Below, one piece after another: positions 41,421 through 53,042 of a stretch of DNA of 64,000 bases (position 1 is the stretch's first letter; each line of letters begins with the position of its first letter). The notes under the pieces were generated by a model. It searched no databases and was not told the origin of the DNA. It saw only the letters and a program-made list of their open reading frames with translations. Source of the DNA: Sabethes cyaneus (taxonomy: Eukaryota > Arthropoda > Insecta > Diptera > Culicidae); assembly GCF_943734655.1 (NCBI RefSeq), contig NC_071355.1, positions 33,113,964 through 33,177,963 of the forward strand, read 5' to 3'. The translations under genes and the position numbers were made by a program.

Positions 41421-41977
41421 CAATTTCTGTGCACAACGCAGATATCATAGGGATAGAGATATTTAAGTAAGCTTAACGAAGAGTTACATCGATTTTTCTC
41501 TATTTGAAGATGCATTTGAAGTCTTGAAGTGAAGTCAAATAATTTTTTTAAGAATAATTTTCCTGCTAAGAATTTTTTCTGCATGATACTTCCGAAACAC
41601 AAACATTACATACCCGAGCAAGGATTGGCAACAAAGGAATACCTAAATTATTACATATTTTGCTGCTGATATCAACTAGAAAACATGTTTTGTTTTCAAC
41701 TCAAAATGGTACTTCTGATGTATCAGACTTTGCTATCATTTTGTTTTCATTTTTATTGAAAGAAAATGTTTTGACAGATTCTATTTATGATGTAAATAAA
41801 CCTTCAATATTTAAATTAATCTATTTTCACATAAATTTTTTTCTTGTAAAATGGTTGATTCAAACTATATGATGATAGCAAAATAATGATGATATGATAG
41901 TAAAATGACAACTAATTCTGCTTTTCTATTAATATCGTGTAACAGCAAGATTAGCAAGATATTTTTGATAGCAAAAG
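41421..41977. other. AT-rich DNA with a partial MITE
   Basis: TACCCGAGCAAGGATTGGCA at 41611 resembles the end of the ACCCGAGCAGGAGCGAA MITE family but diverges quickly. Nothing else is recognised. Confidence 0.35.
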
Positions 41978-41979
41978 TA

Positions 41980-42905
41980 ACGGGTGGCAACTAAAATTTT
42001 GGAATTTTTTCGCGGCCCTTGTGCTCAACAGCAAACGAGCTCAGAGAGCAATGAGAGTATGTATGTGTTAGCTCTCTCTCTCTCCTCTTTTTGTTAATAT
42101 TTTTTGTTTGGTTTATTTTTGCCCAGTTTTGGTAAAAATGACGTCGAAACAAAAAGCATTTCGGGAGAGCGTTGTACACTTCTACGAACTGCAACAGAAA
42201 TCTCGGCAAAAAGTATACGGTACGACATTTAAAAAGCAAATATGTTGCGGCTTCGACTGTTTACCATATCCCAAGATACCCAACAACTATTCGCAAGCAA
42301 GGTAGTGGAATGTCAGCTCAAATTACGGACGCAGAAGGGCATCGTTCTCTTTCTCGTTTCTTCAACAACAAACCCTCTGGTTTGGTTATCAATTAGGATG
42401 CACCAGCGGAATGCTTGAAGAAAATTTTGATCCCGTTTCTACAAAAATATCATGTAGATGGACAATACGTGTTTTGGCCGGATAGAGCATCATCGCATTA
42501 CGCCAAAAAAACACAATCGTTCCTGAATACCCATTCGATCTCATCTTTACCCAAAAACCACGACCTGAAAAATCTGTCTCAGTGCGCCCAATCGAAGATT
42601 TCTTCGGGATTTTGAGTTCCTTGGTGTACAAAAATAACTGGAGAGCCACGAATTGCAAACAGTTGATTGGTAGAATCAAGAGATGCATTCGCAAAGTTGA
42701 CATGACGGTCGTACAACGCTCCTGTTTCGACGTCAAACGAAAGCTTCGCCGAACAGTCGATTACGAACCGTTTTCAAATGTATACTAATTTTTTTAAACA
42801 ATGGATAATGTATCTTTGATTTCGGTAAATCACATCTTCTTCGTGTATCTTTGTCTTTTTTGACAGCTTGAGAAAAAAAATTCCAAAATTTTAGTTGCCA
42901 CCCGT
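41980..42905 (+). mobile_element. Internally deleted Tc1/mariner element with intact ends
   Basis: Left ACGGGTGGCAACTAAAATTT and right (reverse complement) begin identically and continue TGGAATTTTTT, a perfect inverted repeat of about 31 bp, flanked by TA on both sides (41978-41979 and 42906-42907), the classic target of this superfamily. Length 926 bp, versus about 1.3 kb for complete elements. The transposase is broken (see the pseudogene entry). Confidence 0.92.
42138..42788 (+). pseudogene. Tc1/mariner transposase remnant
   Basis: N-terminal codons MTSKQKAFRESVVHFYELQQ (42138 on) and a helix-turn-helix-like stretch are followed by stops. The region with the first catalytic Asp is deleted. 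From 42415 the frame encodes ILIPFLQKYHVDGQYVFWPD, then RASSHYAKKTQSFLNTHSI, with the second catalytic Asp in FWPD. One base lost near 42585 shifts the frame, after which RPIEDFFGILSSLVYKNNWR carries the third acidic residue in the PIED block. It ends RTVDYEPFSNVY just before the right inverted repeat. Spacing between the second and third acidic residues is about 38-39, so it is not the classic DD34 type. Not related closely to the copy at 11236. Inactive but cross-mobilisable in principle because the ends are intact. Confidence 0.85.
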
Positions 42906-42917
42906 TAGTGGCTACCC

Positions 42918-43055
42918 TATATGGCATAGACATTTGGCATAATGCTGTTTGGCATAACGCCATTTGGCATAAATCCATTTGGCATAACGGTCTTTTGGCA
43001 TAATGGTCACTTGGCATAATGGTTATTTGGCATAACGACTCTTTGGCATAATTTA
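42918..43055. repeat. Minisatellite of a ~17-bp TTTGGCATAA unit, ~8 units
   Basis: TTTGGCATAA recurs at 42930-43050 with variable 5-7 base spacers (for example ATTTGGCATAATGCTG and TTTGGCATAACGCCA). It abuts the right end of the mariner element. Confidence 0.9.
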
Positions 43056-43562
43056 TAATGTAGCCAGGTTTTGTTGCTTGGTGCTTAATCTTTATGTGTG
43101 CAGCAATTTACTGAGTACCTTTTCTTATATGGTCACCGTAGTACTGATTGATCATATCGGAACTGATTCTAAACGAATAATCGATGTTTTTAGTGCTAAG
43201 CATTATTTCGAATCCTAAACTATAATCTGTGATCCTGTAGAAGTCAGTTTCGCAATGACCAATCAAAGCAAAAATTACTACCTACTCCAAAATGTTCAAC
43301 CTGATTCATCGAATTATATGAAGAAGTTCATTAAAAAAAATTTTTGTTATTTTTCAACGAAACCTTGACAACAGATATCCCAAATTATCACTTGTAAGAA
43401 AAAATAAAAGCTTTCTAAATATGTCATTTACCGTGCACAAAAATTTATTTACTGTTATGTCTATGTTTTACTGATAATATTTTTGGATATAAGATCTTGA
43501 TTTGGAATAAACGTGATTTATGAATATTTCTGTGCAGGTAACCATTATTCATTAACACCACT
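43056..43562. other. No gene recognised
   Basis: AT-rich DNA with no identifiable feature. Confidence 0.5.
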
Positions 43563-43980
43563 GTTAGGCCCCTTGGCGACCGAGGGGTCCACTATTTCGA
43601 GGTATCAAAAGTGTAATTCTTCTTTTTCAACCATTTTCAGCCAATTAAGTGCAAAAATTCCAATATTTGAGGACCTCGTGTCAGTAGTGGCCCCGTTTCA
43701 GCGGGAATTACTCACTATCTAAATATATAACGTGTGTATTTATGTATGTTTCACCATTACTCCGGAACATTTGAACCGTTCTCCACCAAACTTGGTATAC
43801 ATGATCTTTGACGTAAGCGAGATTCAGCACGTGGGGCTGGAGGGACAAAGAGGAGGGAAGTCGGAAAGTCCAAATAAGCAAAATGGGCTCCGTTTCTGCA
43901 ACATTGGGTATGAAATGCGGAGAGTTGCCTGAAGAGAGCGTCAAATAGAGTTCTGGGTCTCTCAAGCCCCTAGGCACTAG
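43563..43980. repeat. Dispersed repeat shared with 2135-2260, plus TTACTCCGGAACATTTG segment
   Basis: 43563-43700 matches 2135-2260. It continues into ACCATTACTCCGGAACATTT, GAACCGTTCTCCACCAAACT and TGGTATACATGATCTTTGAC, a motif string of the kind found in dispersed insect repeats. Family not assigned. Confidence 0.5.
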
Positions 43981-43984
43981 GTCT

Positions 43985-44880
43985 CCTCGTAGATCTAAGT
44001 CAATGATGATGATCGATGGCCATACCTGGAAATGCTTCATGTACATACTGGAGTAGCTAAGCTAGGAGGTACGAACCTGAGCGCCTGTTACCCAGGTGAG
44101 GGGCGGCTCAAACAGTGTCTGTCTTGGAGCGAGCGGCTGAATATGAAACGCTGTATCCCACAAGCTATACCGAGACCCAGCAAGCCACTCAGCATTTACC
44201 ACGCCAAACGAAAATGGATCAATCGACATAGAACACGGCAAAGAACAAAAAAACGATTAATGGATAACGATTGAAAAGTTGGTGCATGGAATGTTAGAAC
44301 TCTCTATGAACCGGTGCGACTAGTTGGCTTGCTCGAGAGCCACATCTACTCGAAGTGGAGATCGCTGTTATTCAGAAAGTTCGATGGTCAAATTCTGAAG
44401 AAAGGGAACGCAGAATATGAAGTTGGTTTGTAGTGGTGGGAAACCAAAAACAACGAGTTATCCGGTGGAGGCCCGTAGATGACCGTATATGTGTTTTGAG
44501 AATTAAAAGCAAATTTTTCAACTACAACCTAATCGACGTCTACGCATCGACAAATGATAAATCCGATGATACTAAAGACGAGTTTTACAACAGACTCGAG
44601 AGAACCTATGGAGACTGTCCAAAACATAACGTGACAATCGTCATCGAAGATGCAAATGTGCAGAAAGAGAGGAATTTTGTCTAATGTGTCCTGTCATTGG
44701 AAGACATAGCCTTCATCTGTCGACCAACGATAACGGTCTAAGGTTCATAAATTTCGCCGCGGCGCCAGAAGAATGGCCATCGATCTGTAGCACCTACTTA
44801 CCACGTCTGAATATTCGGAAACACACCTGGAGGCATCCAAATGGGGACTCTCCAGCTCGATCGCGTCTTGATTGACGGAT
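43985..44880 (+). pseudogene. RTE-like LINE 5' end and endonuclease fragment
   Basis: After a shared 5' segment (see 9990) the plus strand encodes VGAWNVRTLYEPVRLVGLLE at about 44280-44340, the start of an APE-type endonuclease (metal-binding Asn in WNVRTL). Then follow NYNLIDVYASTNDKSDDTKD and FYNRLERTYGDCPKHNVTIV (44520-44640), and after a frame change ICSTYLPRLNIRKHTWRHPN and GDSPARSRLD (44780-44875). These fit the endonuclease order VYAP, D.N and T...P. Several stops and shifts; DFN is replaced by DAN. The RT follows as scraps at 45440. Nonfunctional. Confidence 0.75.
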
Positions 44881-45439
44881 GACACTTTTCGGATGCTATC
44901 GATGTACGGTCTTTCCGGCGACCAAATATCGACTCTGACCACTATCCCGTCGTGTGTAAGATTCGCGCAAGGTGTCGAACGCGGCGAATTCTCGCACAGA
45001 GAGGATGCTACGTTTCAACATCCAGCGAATGACGGCAAATGTTCATGTAAAGTAGTTGGTAAAGTGCTCATGTAAAGTAGTTTAATAAGATATCGTAGTT
45101 TTAAACTTAGCATTTTATAAATATCGTTAATTTCGTTAATATCGTTAATTAATGTGAATCCCTTCAAAGGAACTAAGTTCAACTGGGATGTTTGTTTGTT
45201 GCGTTTTGTTTTGTTTTATATGTACGAGTCCGCTACCAGGAGGCTCTCAATGCGAGCCTTTTGGTGTGGGTGTCAGTGGAGAGTATTTAAAAAAATGACG
45301 TGGCAACGGAATACGCCAGAGGTGGTAGGTATGACGCGTGCAAGACAGCCTAATAGCTGGACTGATACCGGATGGCAGAGAGTAACAGATGAGACCAATA
45401 TCGTAGTCCTTCGTCAGTGAGTACCAACCTGGTTTTCGT
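44881..45439. other. LINE inter-domain debris, poorly conserved
   Basis: Between the endonuclease and RT remnants lies sequence of LINE-like composition but no clear motif, including a short AATATCGTTAATTTCGTTAA repeat at 45118-45150 and poly-G at 45446-45454. Confidence 0.35.
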
Positions 45440-45575
45440 AGTAAGGGGGGGGGGCAAGCTGCGGGAGAACAACTTACAGACTTATCATCTGTTTGTGGAC
45501 TTCAAGGCGGTGTACGATTTAGTCAAACGAAATGAGCTATGCCAGATAATGTTTGATTTGTGCCGCTTTCGTTAG
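45440..45575 (+). pseudogene. RTE-like RT fragment
   Basis: The plus strand encodes LRENNLQTYHLFVDFKAVYD and LVKRNELCQIMFDLCRFR, matching the FIDFKAAYDSVKRNELWQIM region of the LINE at 60.5 kb. Only about 40 codons. Confidence 0.75.
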
Positions 45576-45946
45576 GGTGGATGGATTGAAGCAAAGAGAT
45601 GCACTATCTAACCTATCCAACGTTATCTAGGAAGGAGCAATACGAAAAGCAAGCGTTCACAAAGATGTAAGTAATTTGCTAATTCTTACTCAATAAACAT
45701 CAAAACCACTGTTTCTCCACTAGTTTATTTGTTCTAGAAATTAAACGGCTGTGAATATAGTAACACAGAACGATTCTACTTTTTTTTATCGCGAAGCAAC
45801 ACAAAAATTTCCCTCTGAAATGAAAATATATTATATATTCACATAATTTGTAGCATTTTGTTTTTAATTTCAGCCTATGGGGCTCTATTTGCACTACTAC
45901 AAATATACGAGGCAGATACGCCTGAAACTCTTCTATCGTGTTGACA
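45576..45946. other. No gene recognised
   Basis: AT-rich; nothing identifiable. Confidence 0.5.
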
Positions 45947-46215
45947 TAGACCAAACCACGTGTTTTTAGTTTTGACCTTGAAAAGCGGTCAAGCATATGT
46001 ATTAATATTTTATGAAACGGGGGTTCTACAATTGATGAAGGGACGGTAGGGGAAAGTAACGAAAATTTTTGGCTCTTCCCCCCTCCATTCCAAAAATTTT
46101 CAGTACTTTCCCCTACCGTCTCTTCATCAATTGTAGAACCACCGTTTCAAAAAATATTAGTACATATGCTTGACCGCTTTTCAAGGTCAATACTGAAAAC
46201 ACGAGGTTTGGTCTA
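45947..46215. mobile_element. 269-bp palindromic (foldback) MITE
   Basis: TAGACCAAACCACGTGTTTT at the left pairs along about 125 bp with the right arm ending GGTTTGGTCTA. Both arms contain GACCTTGAAAAGCGGTCAAG, TTCTACAATTGATGAAG and GACGGTAGGGGAAAGTA. A diverged half-arm recurs at 46660-46755. Confidence 0.88.
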
Positions 46216-46774
46216 TTTCATAGGAACGGAGCCTTTCCCCGAAAACCCGCGCTGAGAATCGCGGCTAACACGTTGACAGACGAACAGCGTCACACGTAGT
46301 ACCTTGTAAGTCGCAAGGGCCTGCATAGTGTCGTCGTCCCACCAGTAAAAACAAGGCTAGGTTAAAACTTCTCGGTCGGTGGTTTCTACAGTAGACGGAG
46401 GAAGAGGCACAATTGGTGTCCAAAAACAACTCAACCAGATACGTCGCTACCGTAATAAGTGGGTTGTGCAGTCTTCTTTTGTCCAGCACCTCTATGGTTC
46501 AAAGGCACAAGTACCAGCGAGCCACACGCCCTGACGGGTGTTGTGGGTTCGAATCCGATTAAAATTTCTGATTATAGCTTGGTTCGACCCATGCACCTTC
46601 CAGCATTGGACAAAAGTAGGGGTCACAACGACTGCTTGTTAGGCGTAGCTACCAATAACCCCTCCCCTCATCTTTCCGTTCTTTCCCCTCCATTGCACAA
46701 AATTTCATTACTTTTCACTACCATCCCTTCATCAAAGTTTTCAAAAATATTAGTGTTGACGTAGTTAGTTTCTG
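46216..46774. other. Repeat fragments, including a tRNA-like B-box segment
   Basis: GTTGTGGGTTCGAATCCGAT at 46540-46559 is a good B-box match within a stretch (46490-46560) that resembles a tRNA-derived repeat head. 46660-46755 resembles one arm of the foldback MITE at 45947. No gene. Confidence 0.4.
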
Positions 46775-46854
46775 AGTGACAACCACTTGCTTCTGGTGCT
46801 AGTGTATATGAACGATTTAATGTACACAAGCGCCAGAAGCAAGCTGTTGTCACT
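46775..46854. repeat. 80-bp hairpin
   Basis: AGTGACAACCACTTGCTTCT and GGTGCTAGTGTA pair with TACACAAGCGCCAGAAGCAA and GCTGTTGTCACT. Stem of about 32 bp with few mismatches, loop of 16. Confidence 0.8.
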
Positions 46855-46957
46855 GCAAAACTAGTTATCTTCAATGAGCCGGTGTGAAGGCAATACCGAT
46901 ACGTTATCCGTTATCACGTTATCCATCTCTCTCTGTTTTGATCTGCTTTTGAAGGAC

Positions 46958-47720
46958 AGTAATCCACCGAATAGGCCCCTGGGTGGTGCTATTTTCTCAT
47001 TGCAATTTCTCAGGCCTCTTCAAATAGATACAGCTGGTTTTTGGTAGACGATAAGCCTTTGATAAGCCCCAGCAATATCCCAAAAAATCAGCTATATTGT
47101 ATACCCGAGCAGGAGCGAAGAGCAAAATAATATAAAAATAATATCAAACTGTGTTGAAATGGTATATTTTGTTATTGAATAGATATGGAGATACATTGAT
47201 AACACATTTTGTTATTGAATAGATATTTAAAACAGTGGTTGTAAGATGAGTTTAATAACTGATTTTGTTATCATATCTTATTTTGGCCTCCAAATGACAT
47301 TCGATATATTTCATACAATTTCTTTTTATTGATTAAAGAGATTTTAGATTATAAATATTTAATATTTTATAAAATGATTTTTTAATATCTCATATGCTGC
47401 TGCATTTGTTATTCAATAGCTTAATTATACTAAAATATGTTATTCTAAACTCGGAATACAGTCATGTCTTTGCTTTGTTATTCAAATAACACAAGTAGTT
47501 ATTCATTTGGCCTTAGAGAAGTAAAATTTTGATATTATTTTTTGTTATTTTACCAACTATGTCAGCCAAAACAAGATCAAATTTTGATATGAGTTATTCG
47601 ATTTCCAATAACACATTTTGGTATTATTTTGCTCTTCGCTCCTGCTCGGGTATAGCGCAACTAAGAAATTATGGTGGGCGCACGCGCAGTATCACCTATT
47701 GAGTTATTCGGTGGATTACT
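46958..47720. mobile_element. Possible ~210-bp MITE with a second MITE nested in it
   Basis: AGTAATCCACCGAATA at 46958 recurs inverted as TATTCGGTGGATTACT at 47705-47720. The ACCCGAGCAGG-family MITE (47102-47652) lies inside. The 16-bp inverted repeat is exact, but the rest of the arms is weakly similar. Confidence 0.5.
47102..47652 (-). mobile_element. ACCCGAGCAGGAGCGAA-family MITE, copy 2
   Basis: 551 bp, inverted relative to the copy at 21258-21799 and similar throughout. Both ends read TACCCGAGCAGGAGCGAAGA inward and continue GCAAAATAATA. TATA flanks are consistent with a TA or TATA target. Confidence 0.87.
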
Positions 47721-47946
47721 TTATAACTCTTATGGATTGTGCCAAGCAGGCTTTTTCGTACTGCCGGCTATTTTAACAACACAGACCTATAGAAAATGGG
47801 CATCATTTCTCGCGACCATAACTCAAATTCAGTAGCGTTTCATTAAGACCAAAATGCACTCCAATATTCAGTAAATGTTATTCTATCATCAATTGGTATA
47901 AAAATCTTGTCTCGAATAAATCTAGTTTCAACGTAATTCTCCAATA
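47721..47946. other. No gene recognised
   Basis: AT-rich spacer. Confidence 0.4.
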
Positions 47947-48370
47947 TTGTTCTGGCTACCGCTTAATGGGCTGAAAATACCCTCCGGTACACTACCTACA
48001 TATAAAAAAGCGACCTGGAATTTTCGTGTGAAGCAATTCGTAATGGCGATCCGTAACATAGCTGGTCCTATTCAATTTAGTTATTTAAAGAAGAAATATT
48101 CGACACCTATTATTACTAGAGACAAAGAAATCCTCTGCATTATCCACAAATGCTACAAAAAGAAGTTGAAATCGTTCGACTATCCGGTCATAGTGGAATA
48201 AACCGTAAAATCTGGCTCAATCTCCTCAAAAACTATTTTCTTTGGGCTGCGTCGATACGATACAAAAATGTCGAGCAAGAAAACGACCAAAAAAATTCAC
48301 AATTAATTTCAAAAACAGACGTCACCGAAAGTTTGCAACGATCGCGGCACGGAGGCAAACGATGTTGAAA
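47947..48370 (+). pseudogene. Possible Ty3/gypsy-type integrase zinc-binding remnant
   Basis: Two overlapping open frames (47947-48201 and 48150-48368). The second encodes LSGHSGINRKIWLNLLKNYF and then NVEQENDQKN, which follows the integrase zinc-binding layout GHSGINRT...L..YFW....V..C..CQ.NK, with the two Cys replaced by Glu and Asp. The integrase core DDE region is not found downstream. No LTRs or reverse transcriptase are seen nearby. If correct it is a small, dead fragment of an LTR retrotransposon. Confidence 0.4.
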
Positions 48371-51314
48371 TCTCAAACGAAAAAGTGCTTATTATCTGAG
48401 CACCCAGTAAGATGGACATAAAAATTTTAAAAAAAAACTAATAATTTGTTTTTGTAAATGATTTCAGCCCGTTGAAATTTGACACGCAAAGCTTTTGGAA
48501 TACCGGCCGCCGTTAGACAAAAACGAATCTTTGCCTATTTTTATGAAGCTTCATGAGAATTCGGAAACGGTAAAATAAACTTAAGTTGCGCTCAGATTCA
48601 ACAGCTTAGTTCATTATATGTGCCTGAAAATAAAAAGTCAGACATAATCCAACTGTATAACTGCAGTTTCAGGAAGCGGCGCTACTTTTTATGTTTGGGG
48701 ACTGTCGCGAACCCGGATAAGCTCGCCACGGGGTTGTTCTTGACGAGATGGATCACGTAAAAACCAACCTAGACAAACAACTGTGGAACCTTGGGCCTTT
48801 TACTTTGGTTCGCAAAACCTTTAAGTTACTAAAAGATCCCATCATTAAGCAACGGAATGGCGATACATCTTTATGTTCATCTTGAGTGATTGGCGATCTC
48901 GAACACAGCCAATTAAATATATGATTTGTTTCAACTCACAGCTATTTAAAACTATTTTTTCCAGCGACTGAACGACAATTTGAAACAAGGTAAGTATGCA
49001 GGATATCATAATGGTTTGTATTTGTTGTACAACAAACTGTTTTCAAATAAATGATCCTTATAGTGTATGTAACGGATTGTTCCAACAAACATTGATCTAC
49101 ATAGTATCCAAGGCACAGTCATTATTTTATAATATAAGGGAATTGTTTTCCGCGTAACTGAAAACAATTGCGAAGATGGCCATAACTATATCACTATTAT
49201 AATCTCTGTATTCACCATAAGAACAAAGGTTATAGTACATTCCAAGAGCAGAACTTTTTATGGCGTTTCTGTTCATCATATCCTACGATTCAAAAATATG
49301 TATGGAAAATCACTCGTTTTCGTATTGTGAACATTCTTAGAGTATGGTTAGAGTATAGTTCCAATAAATGGAGATTCTCAAAATAAGAAAATTTAATGTT
49401 CACTATTATAAAATTTTAATAACGACGCATGCCACTCTCAATGAATTCCTCCTGAATTCCAAATGTTAACGAGTCTCGTGTTTCTGTTTTCGATTTTTTT
49501 TTGCTCTACCGGTGAAGAATATTTATTTACCTCCACTCACAAAAAATCGATAAAAACGCGCTCGAAATTCCATTGCATCGCATGACAATGTGGCATAGCA
49601 TACTTCCAACGCCACTAATGGTTTTTCTTTTTGGCGTGATAACAGCAGCAGCAGCAAAAAAGTATCGACTGTCAAGTCCAAGTGCAGGGCAAGTTCCACC
49701 GAACAGCGAGTGCATATCGTATGCAGCAGCGCAGCATAAGTTTTAACAGCTGCCTTTTGCTAGAAACAGGAGCGCACACCGTCGGTCGGTCGGTCGTCAT
49801 CGAGCGCGCCATATAGCGTGACAGCTGAAATTCTAAAAGTACACCAATTCTGTACCAAATGAGCAATCGCACGAACCTCCAAAAGAACTACTACGGACGG
49901 CAGCTACCGCGGTTGCGACGAGATTAGAATGCGGTGCAGGTGAAAATGAAAACGCTTCCCGGTTATCTATCACGATTCAAGCTAATTCATTCACGGAAAG
50001 GTCATTCTGCTCCTTGGAGATGATTTCTCTACTTCACTAATTGTTGTGCTTCGGTTAACCAGCAGTACATACTTCATAAGGTGGATGTTATAAGCAGGGA
50101 ATTAAAATGCAAATTGCTAATCCGAGCTTGTTCTAACCGGTTAGACCAATCTAAGTTGTATACACTTGCATATTGTTTAGAAGTTTGCCGCTAGGAAAGC
50201 GTAGCTTTCAATTATGAACTTGAATTAAGCAGACTTGGACGTTCTAACGTTAGTTTAAAAATTACAATTCTAATCCGTTTCAGCAGCGGCTGAAATATAG
50301 TCAACGGGAAATGTCAAGCTTTTGAACAGGTTTTATGAAAGAAAATTCAACCTTTCGCTCCTACATAGTTAAGAACAGAACAGCTGAACTTTTAACTGTT
50401 GTTTTTCAGGTTTGATTAAGGTTTTATACGCCTTTTTTTTTCATTAGAAAGAAAAGCAAATGCATTAGCAAACCCAGTTCCCAGCTTTCAAACACATGAC
50501 CCAGTCCGTCCAGTGAGGTACACGATGGGCTCCCACAGTATGTGAAGATGCGGAAAAGAATACCAGCCAGCACACAGAAACCAGCGGAACCAGTTCTGGA
50601 TTGGTTTGTAACTCGAGACACACTGTACCTCCTACTGCAAGAAGATGCAACTGTGCTGATGCTTTGGCAAATCGACTCTCAGCTACCCGGCCAGCCGCCC
50701 TTCTGGCCTGCCCCCAACCAGACTGTGTGTGAACTCTGTCCGGTTTGTTCGCACGACACTCAATTTGGTCCATTTTTCCTGTTTTCCTGCTGTTACGCAG
50801 ATTGCCTGCGTCCGCCTTCTCTCAGCTCAGTACCTCCTTTGCTGCCGCTGCCGACCGGCAGGCAGAGTAAAGCGTTCTCTCGTAAGTCGAAAGGAAATTT
50901 ACAATAGTCAGCCGGTTGACCTTGAAATCCTGTTGCAGTCAGCTTTCGCACCACTATCGGCACTGCAGACCTGCACTGGACTTGTCAGGTGCTGTTGGAA
51001 ACATTGTCGGTCAGATTTTTTTTCTGGCAAGTTGTCTAGTTGAGCTGGACCAGTAGGTATAATGCCGTCACAAAATAGAGTTTTGAGTGGTATTGCAGTT
51101 AAATCGATTTTAACTTAAAATGCGTTTTTCTGTCAGTACCTGCGCTCTTTGAATACTAATATTTTTTTAAAAAATTTTGCCTGAAATTTTGTTTCGCTTT
51201 TAAGATACTTATTTTTGGTTATGTTGCTTTCAGCTGTGTTTCAAAAACTTATAGCACATTTTAAACTAAAATGTTTCCAGAGATAACTTTTATTGTTATC
51301 CGTTCCAACAGCTG
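48371..51314. other. No gene recognised; CpG-rich unique block inside
   Basis: 48371-49500 is AT-rich. 49500-51050 is more GC-rich, with a GCAGCAGCAGC run at 49643 and a CGGTCGGTCGGTCG run at 49783. A donor-like GGTGCAG|GTGAAA lies at 49940 but no coding exon precedes it. A 122-codon frame (50542-50907) and a minus-strand 102-codon frame lack recognisable domains. 51050-51314 is AT-rich. Confidence 0.45.
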
Positions 51315-52285
51315 TAAGGAGTAAGGAGGGGTAAAAGTGCGATTCAATGATTTATCGGCGCAGATTCCGAGTAAATTGACTACATTGGCATGGATGGGTG
51401 ACTACTTTGACAGCTTGAATCTAACGTAAACATTGGTTGCTTACGAAGCGTAGTTGCTGAGTTATATGCAAATGTTATTTTAGGGTGGTTTTGATGTAAT
51501 TTTTTGCTGTACGGCAAATACGATATCAACAAGAGGATATTACTTGTTGAAAATTTGTGGCAGCGTTTTACATCACTCACATATCTGTTTTGAAAATACG
51601 GTGAAAAGAATTTACAAAATATATTTCGCTTTTCCGTAATTTAATCTAATGTTATCAAGCGCCTAGCGGGGTAAAAGTGTGATTCACGGACGGGGCAAAA
51701 GTGCGATTCATGGACGAGGCAAAAATGTATAGCTAATTATATACAGCTTTAGGCACTATATTACAGATACTAGAAATGGAAGATCTGCAGAAAACTGCGT
51801 GCTCTACAGATGTTGGCCGTAGGAAAACAATGTTTTTCCGCTGATGAAACAAAAAATAAACGTTTGGAAAAGTTTTGATCTAACGGAGGCTGCAATACAC
51901 TAGCGCAAAATAGGAAAGGTGCAAATTGAGAATATTCCTTACCATAAAAGAAACATAACGCAGATTGAAGATAATATGGTTTTGTTAGCGACTGTTGTGC
52001 TAATTTCATGGATTCGAGCTTCGAACTTTTGCCCCGCTAGTGGGGTAAAAGTGCGAATCAGCACTGGATTAGGAGAAAGAAGAATTTATTTTGCAGAACA
52101 CTTTTACCGCAGATGATTTATAGTTGAATGTGAAGACATTGAGTTACTGCATCACTATAAAATATATTATGTAGCTGTCCTTCTTTTTATCGCACGAAAA
52201 TTAATGACAACTTAAATTAAAAAAAAAATTAAAAAAAAATTAAAAAAAAACTTCAAACATCGCACTTATGCCCCGCCCTACTCTA
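51315..52285 (-). mobile_element. ~970-bp MITE, GTGCGA family, copy 2
   Basis: Inverted relative to the copy at 7712-8674 and collinear with it along its length, including the internal GGGGTAAAAGTGCGA-type motifs at 51668-51720 and 52020-52060. An A-rich expansion occurs at 52217-52250. Ends GTAAGGAGTAAGGAGGGGTA and CCCGCCCTACTCTA. Confidence 0.85.
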
Positions 52286-52578
52286 TAGCTCTAGTTACCT
52301 ATTTTTTGTTCTATTTATATGTAGAGAGGAAAGTAGCCTTACGCTACATGACCTCTTCCAATATTTTCGAAATTACTGCAGAATTTATACCTTCGAATTT
52401 AATTCAAAACTAAGTAGTTTATATCATGTTATATTTTTTACTATAGCAATTTACAAAACAAATGATTCATAATCACGGTCATCTCTGTTTAGTTTACTTC
52501 AACTAACTCTTCAAAAATTGGATTTAATAAGCAGTACATTTTTAAATATTAGTAGGTATTTAAGTAAAAGTCATTTTC

Positions 52579-53042
52579 AACTATATATAAGAGCCTTAAT
52601 CTGTCTGTAACGACAACCAGGTCCCTGACAGGACGCCCTATATTCGTGGTCGTGGTTGCTATCGCAGCTCGCTCCCTACATGCTTTGTACAAAGCTGAAA
52701 CTAATACATCTAGGACCTGATGACCATAATGTAGGACATCATGAGCACTCTGTGATTCTAGGCAGCATTTTTTGTGGGTCCGAAAAAGGGGCGCCAAATT
52801 TGAGTTAAAAACATAACAATATTCGTGACACGCATTAGTAACGTAGTTACGTCTCATAGGGTTACATGCGTTAGAAGTACTTTTGGGCATTTCGGTTATA
52901 CATTCTAGTTATCTCCGTTATACTGAATCTACATTATCACATCAAAAAAGTGCTTTTCTGCCAAAGTTATAGATAATTAACCCTGGCACCTCCGATTGGT
53001 TCTCAATTAGGCGTGAGGCGACGCACGCGGGTACAGCAAGTG
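52579..53042 (+). mobile_element. HINE-like (non-autonomous Helitron-type) element 3
   Basis: Begins ACTATATATAAGAGCCTTAA and TCTGTCTGTAACGACAACCA, then CAGGTCCCTGACAGGACGCC (shared with element 2 at 19165-19190). It ends GCGTGAGGCGACGCACGCGG and GTACAGCAAGTG with a GC hairpin at 53011-53028, typical of HINE/Helentron 3' ends. Non-coding. Confidence 0.65.

Noticed and set aside
46490..46560. Possible tRNA gene because of GGTTCGAATCC
   Set aside because: No matching acceptor or anticodon arms; only the B box fits, as in tRNA-derived repeats.
50542..50907. A 121-codon Cys-rich protein
   Set aside because: No recognisable domain, an opposing frame of similar length, and no splice or promoter support.
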